From contig JAFEUB010001429.1 of assembly GCA_024529925.1 (NCBI GenBank), forward strand, positions 213,501-277,500: a DNA stretch of 64,000 nucleotides, written 5' to 3'. The notes beneath the pieces were generated by a model. The model was given only the letters and a program-made list of their open reading frames with translations, was not told where the DNA came from and ran no database searches. Made by a program: the position numbers and the translations under genes. Positions 36,450-49,081 of the stretch are shown piece by piece (positions within the stretch are counted from its first letter, which is position 1; each line of letters begins with the position of its first letter). The DNA comes from Ophthalmolycus amberensis. Lineage: Eukaryota > Chordata > Actinopteri > Perciformes > Zoarcidae.

Positions 36450-36886
36450 CACATATAGATGTCAGCACACGCGACACACATGCACATAGCCTCCTTCTTT
36501 TGAATTCATTGGCTACTTATGTAAATTGACAGAGGCACGGACACTGTGTTTAGAAATGACACTCAGTATTCCATCGGACAGGGAGAATGTTTTCTCCTTT
36601 GGTGTGAACGCACATGTTTTGACCCCTCTCAACTTGGCTTATTATCTTGTCATTGACAATCCTGTGCATGTCAAAGGTTGCTTTAGAGCAAATTAGTGAC
36701 TGGAAAGGAGCGACCCACTCCTCAAAGCCATCATCAATTCCAATCAAGCGCCATAGTCATGCATTCAATAACAGATCTCCGAGGACCACAGTATTGCTCT
36801 GATTATTCTCCTCTTGTGCCAGATCGTCTCATTCAATCTTTTATGCCATTCGAACAATGGAGCCAAATAGAGCTATGTGTGCAATA

Positions 36887-36888
<2 letters not shown>

Positions 36889-36931
<43 letters not shown>
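36889..36931. repeat. (CA)21 microsatellite
   Basis: Pure AC/CA array on the plus strand. Confidence 0.95.
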
Positions 36932-36935
<4 letters not shown>

Positions 36936-37780
36936 AATATGTCTAAATGTATGGTGCCTGATGTTGTTTCTTGCTTTCACAAGAATTTCACAGCAAGGCT
37001 GCAACATGTTGTGCTCCACAGACATAATGCATGGCATGTTTTAGACATAAGTATTGCGCGATCACTTTGCTGAACATGTGTAACTTTAAAAGGGATCTGA
37101 TTATATTGTATTATATGCAAAGTGACAGTGACAGAGACCTGCAATTTCCGTTGAGCGTTCTTTCTCTGTAATTTCTTGTGAAAAGACGTGTCAGTAAAGC
37201 GGCTTGGTGCCGCCCCCCTTGTCGACGAAGAAAAAGACAAAATGCTGCTTTGTGAGCTCCGGCAGCAGCTCTGGCAACATCTACTGAGTCACAGGGCTCA
37301 TACAAGTGTGTGTCTGCCCCAATTTAGGGACTGTAGTTTCTTCGCTGGGGGCCACATCTGCCTGCTGGTGTGGCACACAGATCTAATAGTGATTGATTGC
37401 CTGATTAAGGGAAATTGTGTTGAACTCCAGAGCAACCCAAGAAGAGAAAGAGAGCATCCTCAGTTAGTGATGCAATAAAAGTGAGGCTATTGATTTGTAA
37501 CGCCGCATGTGTGCAAAAAGCCAGTCGTCTCAATTATTCATTGCTCTCTCGTTATCCTGTATTTCCTTTCGAACAAATCACGTCCAAAAGCTTGTTTTGC
37601 ATGTAAATTGTTTATTGTTTATTTGTTCATCATTGTATCAAGGACATACCGTACTTATGATACTAATATACACTAATATAACTGATAAGATGGCGGTGGA
37701 GAATAGAGGAAATTGAACGATTCTTTTTTCTTTAAAACATGTAAAAGAGCCCTTGGGTCATGCTGGCAAATCTGTGAGGC

Positions 37781-38008
37781 TGCACTGAGGCACAGTGGTG
37801 CATTGAGCTAAATGCTAATATTAGCATGCTGGCATGCTCACAATGACAATGCCAACATGCTGATGTTTAGCAGGTATAACGTTGACCATGTTCACTTTTA
37901 GTTTAGCATTTTATGTTATTAGTTTTGCAGGTGTTTGTTCAGTTGTTGTTGAGATATTGTTGAGAGTTGTCTGGATCAAAACGGTGAACTAACTCACTGA
38001 CCAGTATT
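37781..38008. repeat. common percomorph interspersed repeat, internally shortened copy
   Basis: Sequence such as TTGAGCTAAATGCTAATATT, 'CATGCTCACAATGACAATGC' and 'GATGTTTAGCAGGTATAA' followed by 'GTTGTTGAGATATTG' and 'CTGGATCAAAACGGTG' matches in order a dispersed repeat I know as very abundant in percomorph fishes. The middle part of the usual element is missing, so this is an internally deleted copy. It has no coding capacity, and I cannot name the family. Confidence 0.55.
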
Positions 38009-38118
38009 GCTACAACACAACCCAGTCGCCAGAAAAAATGTTGGCACTGTACGTTTCTGCAAATTACGGGATACCTCGACGTTTCTGAAACAAAAATATG
38101 TTTCACATTAACGTGAAC

Positions 38119-38398
38119 AGCGCAGCAAGGTAATAGCGCAACAAGGTAACAGCGCAGCAACGTAACAGCGCAACAAGGTAACAGCGCAACAAGGTAAGAG
38201 CGCAACAAGGTAAGAGCGCAACAAGGTAAGAGCGCAACAAGGTAACAGCGCAAGAAGGTAAGAGCGCAACAAGGTAAGAGCGCAACAAGGTAACAGCGCA
38301 ACAAGGTAAGAGCGCAACAAGGTAACAGCGCAACAAGGTAAAAGCGCAACAAGGTAACAACAACGGTAACGCAACAACGGTAACGCAACAACGGTAAC
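38119..38398. repeat. 16-bp minisatellite, 15 copies, plus 14-bp variant units
   Basis: Fifteen direct units of 16 bp (AGCGCAACAAGGTAAC with AAG/AAC and minor variants) run without gaps from 38119 to 38358. They are followed by three shortened units of the type AACAACGGTAACGC (14 bp) to 38398. The unit length is not a multiple of three, so all three minus-strand frames stay open and give the same 16-residue Leu/Cys/Ala-rich periodic peptide, shifted. The long open frames here are thus produced by the repeat, not evidence of a gene. Confidence 0.95.
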
Positions 38399-38755
38399 AA
38401 TGTAACTAGCGTAAATTAATAACAACTACACATTGCGGACTTTCTTACGTTACGATGTTACATAACAAGCGTAAAGTAAACATTTACATTTAATTTCCCA
38501 CTGGACATGAATTGTACCGAGTGAACGTCCTGTGTTTGTTTGACTCACCCATCTGCCCTCAGTGGACTCTCGCTTTTTATACTGTACTCGTTATTATACC
38601 ACGTAACTAATGCAAAAACATTCGCACCTACGGGCAATTCAGAGTTAAAGGCGCTAAATCAGCTGTAACCGGCGTATGAGCGCAGTGCAGAACAGCGGCC
38701 GTGAGCTAGCCGACGGGGCACGATCGCATGCACAAACATGCACTAAAAGCAGCAC

Positions 38756-38774
38756 ATTATATATATATATATAT
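38756..38774. repeat. short (TA)n repeat
   Basis: About nine TA units in AT-rich sequence. Confidence 0.85.
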
Positions 38775-40384
38775 GAATATGATATACGTCGTATAGATAT
38801 CATTGCACAGACATATTTCATATTGCATCAAACAAGTGCAGCAAAATCATAATGTGCATAACAACACATCACCTCAATGACAAGTTATCCTCATGTTATG
38901 CACATGAGCAAAGACGACCAAACCATCATCTTCCATTGTGCGATATTCCCAGCATAACATGGAAAACTAAAGTGCGTATGGAGCTCCTTGCGTCCTGAGT
39001 GTCTCTTTGGTGTCCTCACTGTTTGCAGCTCAAACTGTATTTCCCCTTATCACTATTGATCTGCGAGAAGACGACAAGGTCTCTGGTCGTGCCAGCCTGG
39101 CCTGTCTGATTTAGACCAACAGCCCGTCTGAGCACAGGGGCCTGGATGGATTAATACGAGGGCTGTTGCTGCTGCTGATCCACCCGAGTGCCTTCCTCTG
39201 TCCCTCTCTGGGCTTTCCTATCAAGAGCTTCATTTTGGAGGCAGTCGGGGAATGAGCCACTGTTTGCTTTTGTTTGTTTTCTATAATCACAGAGGTAATG
39301 AGATTATTAGGTTACTTCAATAAATGCTTGATTTGTTTTTCTTCTGTTTTGGTTATCCTAATGTGTTCAGCGGGGAGAGTTTAGTTTCCACGTTTGTTAG
39401 ATTGCTTTCATGCAAAAGGGGCAGAAGCCTGATTACAAAAACTGCGTTAATAATTACTGTGGGTTCAAGAAGGTGGCAAAGGGCCGGCTTGCTCGGCTGC
39501 ATAAAGAAGACCAGTGTGTTCATTAAAATAATTAAAATCAGGATGAAAAATATGATACAAGGCAAGTTAATATTCCACCATAATAAATTAAACATGGATG
39601 CATAATTATTATTATTTCAGTTGCCTTTATCATGGTGGCATATATAGCCAGCTTATTTTAAACATCTAATATTTAAACATTACAGATGAAAAACCTTCCA
39701 AAAAACAGCGACATAATTAAGAGCATGATGGTTCTTTTTAACTATGTTTCTTTTACAGCTGATGCTATTTTTGATTTGACACAACATATAGTGTTTTAAT
39801 GAGAAATATGATCCTAATTCACAATAATTGCCATAGATACCTGTTCCAACACACCTGCCTGTGGGTAATGGGTATGAGTATCTATTTTCTTTCCCCCAGT
39901 CAATGTGAACAGGATTATTATCTGGTGCTTAATGCTATCTCCACAGCTCATGAGCAGTCAGCAGATTATGATGCTGTTTTTCTTTCATTAATTCAGATAA
40001 CTGCAGAACGCTGGCATACCAACAATATGCAACATTTAAACTACATTGTTGCTGCTTGCAGTGAGTCTGCATTGCGCCCACTGATAGACTTTCCGCTGTT
40101 GCTCTTGCTTTGACTTTCAGCAAAGCAAAGTCCTGCCAGTCACAATGTCAATAATAAAATCAAGAAAAGATTGAAAAGTAGCACAGGTTTTATTTGAGGT
40201 TTTCATCCTCGCGGTAGAGACAATGGGTCAAACCAATAAGCAGAACACGATCTATATAGGCTAACCCAGAAGGGCATTTTGCGGCCAAAGCAGCAGATGT
40301 TAGTGGCAGGCTGCTCAGAGCGATGGGTGCCTCATTTGGCTCGCTCAGGAGGTGATCATGAGACATATTGCCTTTACTCTCGCC

Positions 40385-40386
<2 letters not shown>

Positions 40387-40457
<71 letters not shown>
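40387..40457. repeat. (CA)35 microsatellite
   Basis: 71 bp of pure CA on the plus strand. Poly-Thr/His and poly-Val/Cys frames over it are artefacts. Confidence 0.97.
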
Positions 40458-40459
<2 letters not shown>

Positions 40460-41020
40460 CTGCTCCCTTCAACCGCCACCCGCTGGGGAATTCGGCAACG
40501 CAAATATCAAAGGGTCAGCGAAACATCTGAAGTGAGCCAGTTGAGGTATTTCAGGTGTCTCCCAGTGTTTGTTCGTGAACATTGCGATATCAAAAGCCCC
40601 TCGCAGTCATAGCAGCGCTTTATTTGGTTAAAGGGCAGCAGAGTGATGCGTCGGCGTGACTCACACGATCCCCGCTCCCCCAACACACAAAGCATGTCCC
40701 ACACAGTGCTTCTGAAATAGTGAGAGTGAAGCTGTCTTCACATATGTCGTTTTCAATATCAGCTCTAGCACTGTTAAAAATAAGGGAGGATGTGTCGGTA
40801 CTGCAGAGATGTTTTTTACTGTCAGGTGTTCTCACAAAAACAAAACAAAAGTCTGGGGGATCACTTTTTCAACTCAATCTAATCGCTCAATTCCTCACTC
40901 ACCTTTCTTGGTGCCTAATTGGGTTTCATTGATTTACTCCCCCACGATGCTGGCTTGGCCAAGTCTCTGCTGACCCTGCAGAAAAATATCAGCCAGGCTG
41001 TCTAACAGGCAGTGTTCCAG

Positions 41021-41022
<2 letters not shown>

Positions 41023-41073
<51 letters not shown>
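41023..41073. repeat. (CA)25 microsatellite
   Basis: Pure CA array on the plus strand. Confidence 0.97.
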
Positions 41074-41074
<1 letters not shown>

Positions 41075-41429
41075 CACCCCCAATACAAGCAGTGAATGAT
41101 TGTGTCAGTGGGCTGGAAGTGAGTCAACCTGCCGCTCCCGTGGCCCTCACAGCAGAAACCAGAGATCTGCGTCACACCGAAACAACAAAAGGCTCCAGGA
41201 GGGAGGGGTTGTGCCCGCTGGGTGGGGGCAACTGGTGGCCGACAGGAGGTCTGGGGACACAGCCACTCATCTGTGCCTGAGCAACCATGTGTCACCTTGA
41301 GCTCTCTGGAGGAGGTGTCCGGGCTCCAGCCAGCTGGGCCAGGCGGGGTGTGAAGAAGGAGGCAGGATGAGGTAGCGGAGCTAGGAATCCAGCTTTCAGT
41401 ATGCCACAACTGTGACTCGGATAGGATGA

Positions 41430-41430
41430 A

Positions 41431-41461
<31 letters not shown>

Positions 41462-41467
41462 GAGAGG
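41430..41467. repeat. (GA)n microsatellite
   Basis: GA array with one GG interruption. Confidence 0.95.
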
Positions 41468-41758
41468 CAATAACTTGAGGGAAATTCCAGCAGCGAGGGA
41501 AAATGAAAAGAATCAAGAATACCTTCACCTTTTCAATTCCACATACACCAATAGAGAGGGATAAGAAGAAAAGGATACAACACAGACAAAGCTTTGATAC
41601 CGACTGTGTCCTCATTTCCTCCTCTCGCCTCCTGTCCCCCTTCTGCCATGCATTATAAACGGCTGATTATGACAGTGACAGCTCCTCAGGTGTGCAGCAT
41701 TTTAGATTTGTTATTCAGCTGGCAGGCATTGCTGTCCTTCCCTCTTACCACCTGCATG

Positions 41759-41831
41759 TGCACACACACACACACACACACACACAGTGACACACACAAG
41801 CAGAAGTGCGGACACGAACACACACACACAC
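41759..41831. repeat. interrupted CA microsatellite
   Basis: A (CA)14 core followed by GTGA and two shorter CA blocks. Confidence 0.9.
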
Positions 41832-42199
41832 CCACGAGTGGACGTATTGCTCACAGCTGCTGTGTCAGCGGGACTCTGGAGCCGGAGAGAGGGGGATATT
41901 ACATGAATCAGCCTCACTCAACCGGTGCATTCACAGTGCTGTGATCCAAAGTCACTATTTGAATTGGGCTCTCATTGTTTGATTTAGATTTACATGGGCC
42001 ACTGGTGGATTTTGTGAACTCTGGTTTGTTTAATTTTGGAGATGTCATTAAATTTTAGTGGACAAAATGGGCAGACTTGCATATCTGGAGCTCATTGAAA
42101 AAGAAACGACCTAAAACCAGATCTTACAATAGATTTTTGTATCCATATGACCACCGTGGGCCCACATGATGACATAAAGTACACCCCAGTATGACTTTA

Positions 42200-42420
42200 T
42201 GTTCTCTGTACAATATACTCATAGGCATTAATATAGCAGCTTACAACTATTAGCTATGTAAAGATATAGTGGAGTAATGTCTTCAATGAAGGGCATTGTC
42301 TGCACTGTTAGCGCTGTTAGCACCGTTAGCTGCGAGCAGTTAGCTCAACTGTCGCCATGTTAAGAGCCATGTGGAGGAAGTAGATACGCTCTGAATTTGA
42401 AATCTCGCACCTTAAAATGA
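42200..42420. repeat. dispersed repeat copy (family shared with 8520-8950)
   Basis: Carries the same 39-bp core as the copy in intron 2 (42244-42282 here), then GTTAGCGCTGTTAGC-type sequence and a related CGCACCTTAAA end. It is shorter than the other copy. Confidence 0.6.
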
Positions 42421-42776
42421 GCACATTTACACGCCTACGATGATGTGTGAATGTGGGCTCTACGAAATGATATAGTACAACAATGTTGAATGTATCACAA
42501 GGTAAGGCTTTAAAGCAGCACGAATCAGTATTCTTATATTAATAATACAAGAATGATCAACCCACCTTCGTAGCCAAGGGGTTACTGTGCATGTCCCATT
42601 ACCTTCACGTCTCGGGTTCCATTACAGTCATACCGCTCCTCCACCCCCATTTCCAATTTATGTCTCTTCACTGTCAAATAAAGGCCCCAAAATGCCCCAA
42701 AAATGTGAAAGGAGTTGCTGGTAGTGACGACACAGACATTTATGGCCCAACAGTTCCCATCAGGAGAGTTTAGGCG

Positions 42777-43090
42777 TCTTTCAGCTCGTTGTTTTGGTTT
42801 TATGGCCCACACCTTTACTGTTTCAGTTCAGTCTCATTGCTCTCCTTTCCAGTCGCAGCAGGCATGTCAATCTTCATCAAAAAAAAAGAAAAAAAAAAAA
42901 AAGCTCTGATAAACCTACTACTATACCTGCCCAGCCCCAAAACCCCTGTCAAAAAACGTTAGTGATTGGCGGGTGAAGATAGTGGAGCATTTAGCCGCTA
43001 AAGAGCCGGTTATTTCCCTCAGGAGTCGGTGAAGACCAAAGCTCAGCGAAATGGAGAGTGAATATCTGTCTCTGCTGGATGTGTAAATAA
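42777..43090. repeat. common percomorph interspersed repeat fragment
   Basis: Starts with TTTCAGCTCGTTGTTTTGG and 'TTTATGGCCCACA', and includes a poly-A-rich stretch (42879-42902). It ends with 'GGAGCATTTAGCCGCTAAAG', 'TATTTCCCTCAGGAG' and 'GGAGAGTGAATAT', all in the order of a dispersed repeat I know from percomorph genomes. It has no coding capacity. I do not know its class. Confidence 0.5.
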
Positions 43091-43276
43091 GCAAACGTTT
43101 GCTTATAAGTTCGTCTCAACAACTGTATTAGGTTAATATATGTCAATGGTGTGTTTACAGCTCATTTTGTCAAACAGTTATTGGCAACATACAATTTTTC
43201 ATAGCCCGTTGCTCAGTGGTGTATCCTGTTATTGTGGGGGACTGCTATAAATGATGGGAAGCGACGTGAGGTCACC

Positions 43277-43334
43277 TTGATGTTTTTAATGACGGAAAAG
43301 CATCATTGAGCAAATGTGTCATTAAAAACATCAA
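43277..43334. repeat. perfect 17-bp inverted repeat with 24-nt loop
   Basis: TTGATGTTTTTAATGAC at 43277-43293 is exactly complementary to 43318-43334. If transcribed it would form a hairpin with a 17-bp stem and a 24-nt loop. No target-site duplication directly at the arm ends is obvious. Confidence 0.8.
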
Positions 43335-45465
43335 TGCTAAACATTTTATCGTCAGCCCTTCCAAATGGGAAAGTAAGGACGCTGTCATAGCCTCACTGGC
43401 TGCAGTCCTGAACCCGTATTTAAAGTACCTCTAAATTACAAACCATGACAACAATTCCTGTCCTGAGTGATCAAATATCTACCGCATTAAAACATCCAAC
43501 GAGGAAAAAATACAGATCTTCTGCTGCTCTCATGGTATCTTCTCCAGTTTCAGTTTTTTTTTTAGGATTACAAATTGGCTTGTGAATAAACAGGCAAAGA
43601 TGGCGAGAACATGCCATGTGGTGAGAGGTAACAATTTCAGGGCATGTTAATTAAAACAGAGAAGAAAAAAAAAAGTACATTCCTGAGGTGTTGATTTTGA
43701 TGGCGTTTCTCGGAGTGCCTGTTATTCCAGCAGAGCCGAAGGCTTAGCTCGCTAATTTGCTCCAGCTTTGGCTTCACTCTACCATGTAAATGCAATCAAG
43801 TTGCTGACAAAGTATTTCTGTTGGCAGAGCTGCCGTCTGCCATTAAAAAAATATATAGGAGGAAAAAAAAACACAGAGGAAACTGATCTAAAAATAGAAA
43901 TATTAATCACTTCGCCAGGCCTCGCTGTGGGAAACCTACAGCGGGTTACGGCATCACCTTCTGAAGCCACGTCCACTTCAATCCAGGAGGTGCTTCTACT
44001 TGCATTCCTGTGTTTTTCCACAAGTGTTCCTTAATCCAACTTGACAGGGTTCATTCCGTGAGGTCCAGTGTACAGTGAGACAGATTGCGGACCTCTTGAC
44101 ATACAGAGTCGCAGTCAACTTTTAATTAGGTTCCATGTTCACTTCATTTACTTTGCTTTTCTAACGCGCGCAGATTGCAAACGGTATAGATATATTAGAT
44201 GTGATGTAACCTTAGCGGGCTAACCGAGCATTACGCACCACATTAAGACTGATCGCCCAGCCTCACAAATGAAAAGGTTACATCAACCTTCAATTAAAAA
44301 CCCTCTTCACGTTTCACACCATACGGTGAACAGCAATGTAAATGTTAGTATAATGGTGACCGGGTCACGAGCTGAAATGTTAATGATCTGTTTTTTTTCC
44401 TGAATGAATCCTCACAATAGAGAGACGCCACCTTGATTGGACGTTGCTGTTGCAGAGTTTAAGCTTCATAGGTCAGTAATGCATGCAGCATTAAATCAAC
44501 ATATGTGTTGATGTGTATATTTCCTATAAGCACCACTCTCAACATTAAGCAAAAGAAACACACAGCGGTTGGTGTTTTTTTTGTCTCGTTGGTATGTTTC
44601 AAAATGACTATTTTAATCAAGGACCAACTGAGAGGGAATAAAGATTTTTTTTTTTCATGCTATAGATATCAGCAGCTGTCAGTCAGGTCTGTGGGCACCC
44701 TTTGGTTTACTCAACTGCGTTTAAACCTCGGGGACGCGGTTCGAGCATCTGTTGGCGAGAACGCCAGGGCTCAGACCCCCTTTAGAAATAAGACTGGAAT
44801 CGATGCTGACAGAGAAGCTCTCATGAATGTCACGGCCTCCTGAGCGCGATGACAAATTGTATTGCGTGCAGAGTTTAGGATTCCGGTGACAAAGTGCCAT
44901 CTCGCATTAGCTCACTGTAGATTGGCGGCTCGGGCCAAACAAGGTGGCAGTGAGGTAGTCAGCGCATGGGACCGGTCCCTCCTGACAAGCTTGCCGGAAG
45001 CCTTTCAAGCGCTGAGAGGAAGAGCCGGCGTTGCCAAGCGATTTTTTAAGTTCTCCGGGTTTTTCCGCAATGCTCGCTGTGTGAACCGCATGATTTTCCC
45101 ATTTTGCCCTGTGCCATTTTTTATTTTGGGTAGACACACATTTAAGTGCCATTTGTTTTTAAAATCTAAGAACACATTTTCTTTGAAGCCAACTCGGAGC
45201 GCCTTTTATTTCAGTCAGATGAAAGCTAAAAGCTCCTGTGCTCATCAAACGTCCCCATCCACAGTATCAACTTGGAACAAGTCTAACAGTCAGCCTCCCC
45301 ACGGCTTCCTGTTGGAATCACATAATATGCTGGTGGAGAAGAGGAGGAACCCATGCTGAGGTTTACCACTTCCCGTTTCCTGCATTTTGTTTTATTTTTT
45401 TAGCAATTCTTTGAGCAAATTCTGTAACTATAAAGCAGCTAATGATGACTGTGCTATGTTATGTA

Positions 45466-45481
45466 CCCCCCCCCCCCCCCC
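45466..45481. repeat. poly-C tract (16)
   Basis: Uninterrupted C run in AT-rich intergenic sequence. Confidence 0.9.
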
Positions 45482-46042
45482 ATGTGGAACCCATGGTCTA
45501 CATTTAGTGCCAGTTTTCGGAAACTTAGAAGAAAACCTCCCTGCACTGTAACATCTGAGCTGTTTTGATCTCCCTTCTCCTCCCATTCTGTGTTCTTCTG
45601 GCAAAGGCTCTCTCTCACTGTAGCTGTGCCCGACTCACGGTGTCTTTGTGAAAGGCTTTGCTCTTATGCTGCAGTTTAAATTCTGAATTTAATTAACAAC
45701 AGTTAATAGAATCCTATTTTTAGCTTGTTTTATGCCATTCAGTTGCATATGTCTGTAAAGTCTTATATGCTGTGTGAATCATCCTTGTTACCACCTGTAT
45801 TATTACTCATAGGATTACAATTTATTTCAAAGGCATGTTGATCCTGATGCTTAATCCCCCTTAAAATATCATTATTTTTTTAATGATATACTATTGACAC
45901 TGATGAGACGATGCCTCTTAGTCATACAGGCCAAGAAGCAACTTTGCGGCTTCCTGTCATCGTCTGGCTCCCGTTAAAGCTTTGAGCTGAAAAGCCGTAC
46001 ATGTTCGCTGTCCTCTCCCAACCTTTGCTGGGAGTTTGGGGC

Positions 46043-46063
46043 GGGGGGGGGGGGGGGGGGGGG
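46043..46063. repeat. poly-G tract (21)
   Basis: Uninterrupted G run. The Pro-rich minus-strand frame across it is an artefact. Confidence 0.9.
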
Positions 46064-48328
46064 AAATAGGTCATAAATGTGTCTGAACATGCGCGGGAAC
46101 TCACTTTACTCCACGTCGTGCGTTAGGTCTGCTGTGTCTCATCAGACGTCTGAGATCCGTTCGGCCCGCTGGGTGAAAATAAACGAACGCTATCAATAGG
46201 ATGCTGGAAATTGCCCTTGCGATATTTATGATGTTAATTCAATTTGTATTCCCACTTTGCAATTTGAAAGGACAATGTGGCATCTCCCTGAATGCAAAGC
46301 AGGGGGTGGAAACGTGTTATCTTATAATAGCTAATTAGATTTCATATGTGTACGCTGACATGTTGAATAGGCTTCTCCTACCAGTGTCCTTCATGTTTGT
46401 GATTATGCCTACCATTAATCCTGCCAACGGAGTGGAAACATCTTGCAGCCGGTGTCTCACAGGGCTCCTCAATCTTGTCAAAATTTTTGATGTATTGTTG
46501 AACATTTGGGCTGAAGTTATTTCCCAACGAGGACTGATTTCCTTTTTTTTTTTTACCACAAAGCTGTTTGTTAGAGTAGTCGGGCTAAACAGAAATATTG
46601 ATACATATCCAGCGGTAGTAACATCTGCATCAAAAAAAGTGAAATAAAACAAAGGCTAGCTCCGGTAGCGTGTACTTCGTTATTATGATGTGATGTTGGT
46701 AACTTCTTTTAAAGTCTGCCTCAAATCCCGCTTCTGATCTCCATTATCCAGCATTTCATCACAAAATAAATCTTCCATCGCGACTGCAGCCACACGGCTG
46801 AGCACAGGACATATGAGGCGAATTGAAAAATAAGTTGTCAGCATTATTGATTTGTCAACATCTCTGGATTAATCGACCCATACACGCCCAAGTCCGGGCG
46901 CTTCCTCTTAACATGCGGTGCTAAAAGATGAATGTTTTTCGGGGCTGCAGCATTCAGCAAGATTAACAAGGTTTCCACTTGTTTTTCAGTTAAAAAACAA
47001 ACAAACGAATGCTTCTTCGTGGCTGAGGCGCCATCGACACCATGCTGATCTGCTGATGATTGTGTCCGGTCAGAGGATGCAACGGTCTGCGGCCGTTTAC
47101 CATCTCCGTTCCTCCCCACTGCTTTGTTCAATGGGATGTCTCTAATGCTGGCACAATAACAAATTACCTGGTGCATTTGCATACCGTTGCTGCAGCTCAG
47201 ATAATTGCTTCAAATAATCGCCCCTGATTTGTTGCATATTTGTGCAACTACATGTGGTCATCGAGCACAATCCAAAAGACCTGCGAGCAATTTGCTCACT
47301 ATTTCATTTGATGAAAATGTGACTTTCACATTCATGTTGCCTTTAATGTGGCTGTATCGGAACGTGAGATATAGCCCAAATGTTTGCTTTGTAATGAGAG
47401 TGCTTGATCTCTGCTGGATGAAACTCACCAGCTGACTTTATTTCTCTGCAGCCTCTCTTGGTAGAACATGCCACAAATAGAGAAATCGGGTGGCTCCACG
47501 TTTGACCTCTTTTAGCCCGTAGGACTGCCCTGAGATGGAGCACTGCAGTTAAGTGCACTGCAAACTTCCAGGTGATTATTTCCCAGTTGGGGGAGTAATA
47601 ACAGCTGGACTCACACTTCACTTCAGGCCTATTGGAAATCCAACAATCCAACATTGCAACGATATAGCAACATTTCCCATCCACCTTCGTTTGAATGGAA
47701 AGTTGAAACGACCGCTTGGAAAGCTCTATTGTAAATCCTATAAATAGAAATACTGTAAGCGCATTCCTTTGCAGCACGTATTTACTTCTCTGTCGTTTCT
47801 TATACTCACAAGCTCCAGATGTCAATAGCTGATATCAGTCTCCCGTCCGTGGAACGGCAGAGCTTTTGGGAATATGCAATAAAAAACCAAAAGGTCAGAA
47901 GTAATCTTAGTCAGATAGGCTGAACAAATACTTAACACGCTGAATAGTTTACGGGTTTTCACTCAAGTTCCGGCTGAAACTGCTCCGGGGATTGGGAGAC
48001 TTTGCTAAAGTGCTGGCAGTAAATCAGTTTCACCCAGAGATAAAGGAGCCTTTTTTCTTTTTCTTTCAGTGACACATCCTCCCTGACCTGGCACTAATTC
48101 TGCCGACAGTCACATGTGTTTTAGCTCAGTGTGATGACAGGAAGGGAGTGCAGACCAGATACATGGCAGTCAAAAGTAAGTACAGTAATACAACCCAGAA
48201 TACAGTCTCCAGTCATACGCGTGATGTTCTTTTGAACAATGAGCAGAAAGTGGCAGGTTATTTGGATAAACAACTGATGAGGCTCAGAGAGTTTGTGATC
48301 CCGCCCCCAAGAAAAGATAAAAGTATGT

Positions 48329-48336
48329 ATATTCAA
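48329..48336. repeat. target-site duplication of the hAT element, left copy
   Basis: ATATTCAA, repeated exactly at 49957-49964 directly after the right terminal inverted repeat. Confidence 0.9.
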
Positions 48337-49081
48337 CAGTGGTGTATAAAGTACTCAAAAGCCATACTTGAGTAAAAGTAAAGATACCTTACTGGAAAAC
48401 TACTCAAGTAAAAGTAAAAAGTCACCTATTAGAATACTACTTGAGTAAAAGTCTTAAAGTATCTGATATTTATTGTACTTAAGTACAAAAGTACTTAAGT
48501 ATCAAAAGTAATTTTCTGATATTAAATGTACATCACAACCTGAACATTAAATGAACATCATAACCTGTTCATTGAAAGTAAAAGTACAAGTAAATGCTGT
48601 TAATAAAAAAGCGAAGGGTCAGAATTTTGAGAATTATGAAGTTTATTCTTTTAAGTGCTGTGGCCACCATGACCAAGGACATGGAGCTGTGTTGACAATA
48701 ATTGTGTTGGCTGTGATCCATGCAGGAGCAACAATGTTCAACATAATATATTGTACATAAGTATACTTTTGCATCTACTATGAACTTATCATCATAATTC
48801 TCCGAAAAGCAATATGACACTATGAAGGAGTTGTAACAGTGTGTTTATAAGTATGCTCATTAGACTAGAGGATGTAGAGGCAAATGCATAATAATATGTT
48901 CAGCAAAACATATCCACTTGATGCATCAGGTCAGTGTTTAGAGAAAGGACGCCTGCCTTGTAAACTCCTATGGGCCTGAATTGAACACAATAGGCAAAGG
49001 TTTGTCTCAAGCTGAATCTGCAATTGGGCGACTGCTACTCCATCATAACTCCATCTGATCATCCACAACATGACTCAAATA

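Larger units (their letters stand above)
33761..48328. other. upstream intergenic DNA, proximal part
   Basis: No host coding sequence can be supported here. The interval holds six CA arrays, an AT array, a GA array, a 16-bp minisatellite, poly-G/C tracts and several old interspersed repeats, all listed separately. Stretches with nothing I recognise are 33800-34700, 35400-35830, 36450-36880, 36940-37780, 38400-40380, 43340-45460, 45490-46040 and 46070-48320. These are unique AT-rich sequence that could contain cadherin enhancers. Confidence 0.6.

Noticed and set aside
38103..38425. Overlapping minus-strand frames of 86-153 codons rich in Leu, Cys and Ala, looking like a membrane protein
   Set aside because: All are translations of the 16-bp minisatellite; three frames give the same peptide.
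45866..45889. Small inverted repeat ATATCATTA-T6-TAATGATAT
   Set aside because: Nine AT-rich pairs are expected by chance in AT-rich sequence of this length.
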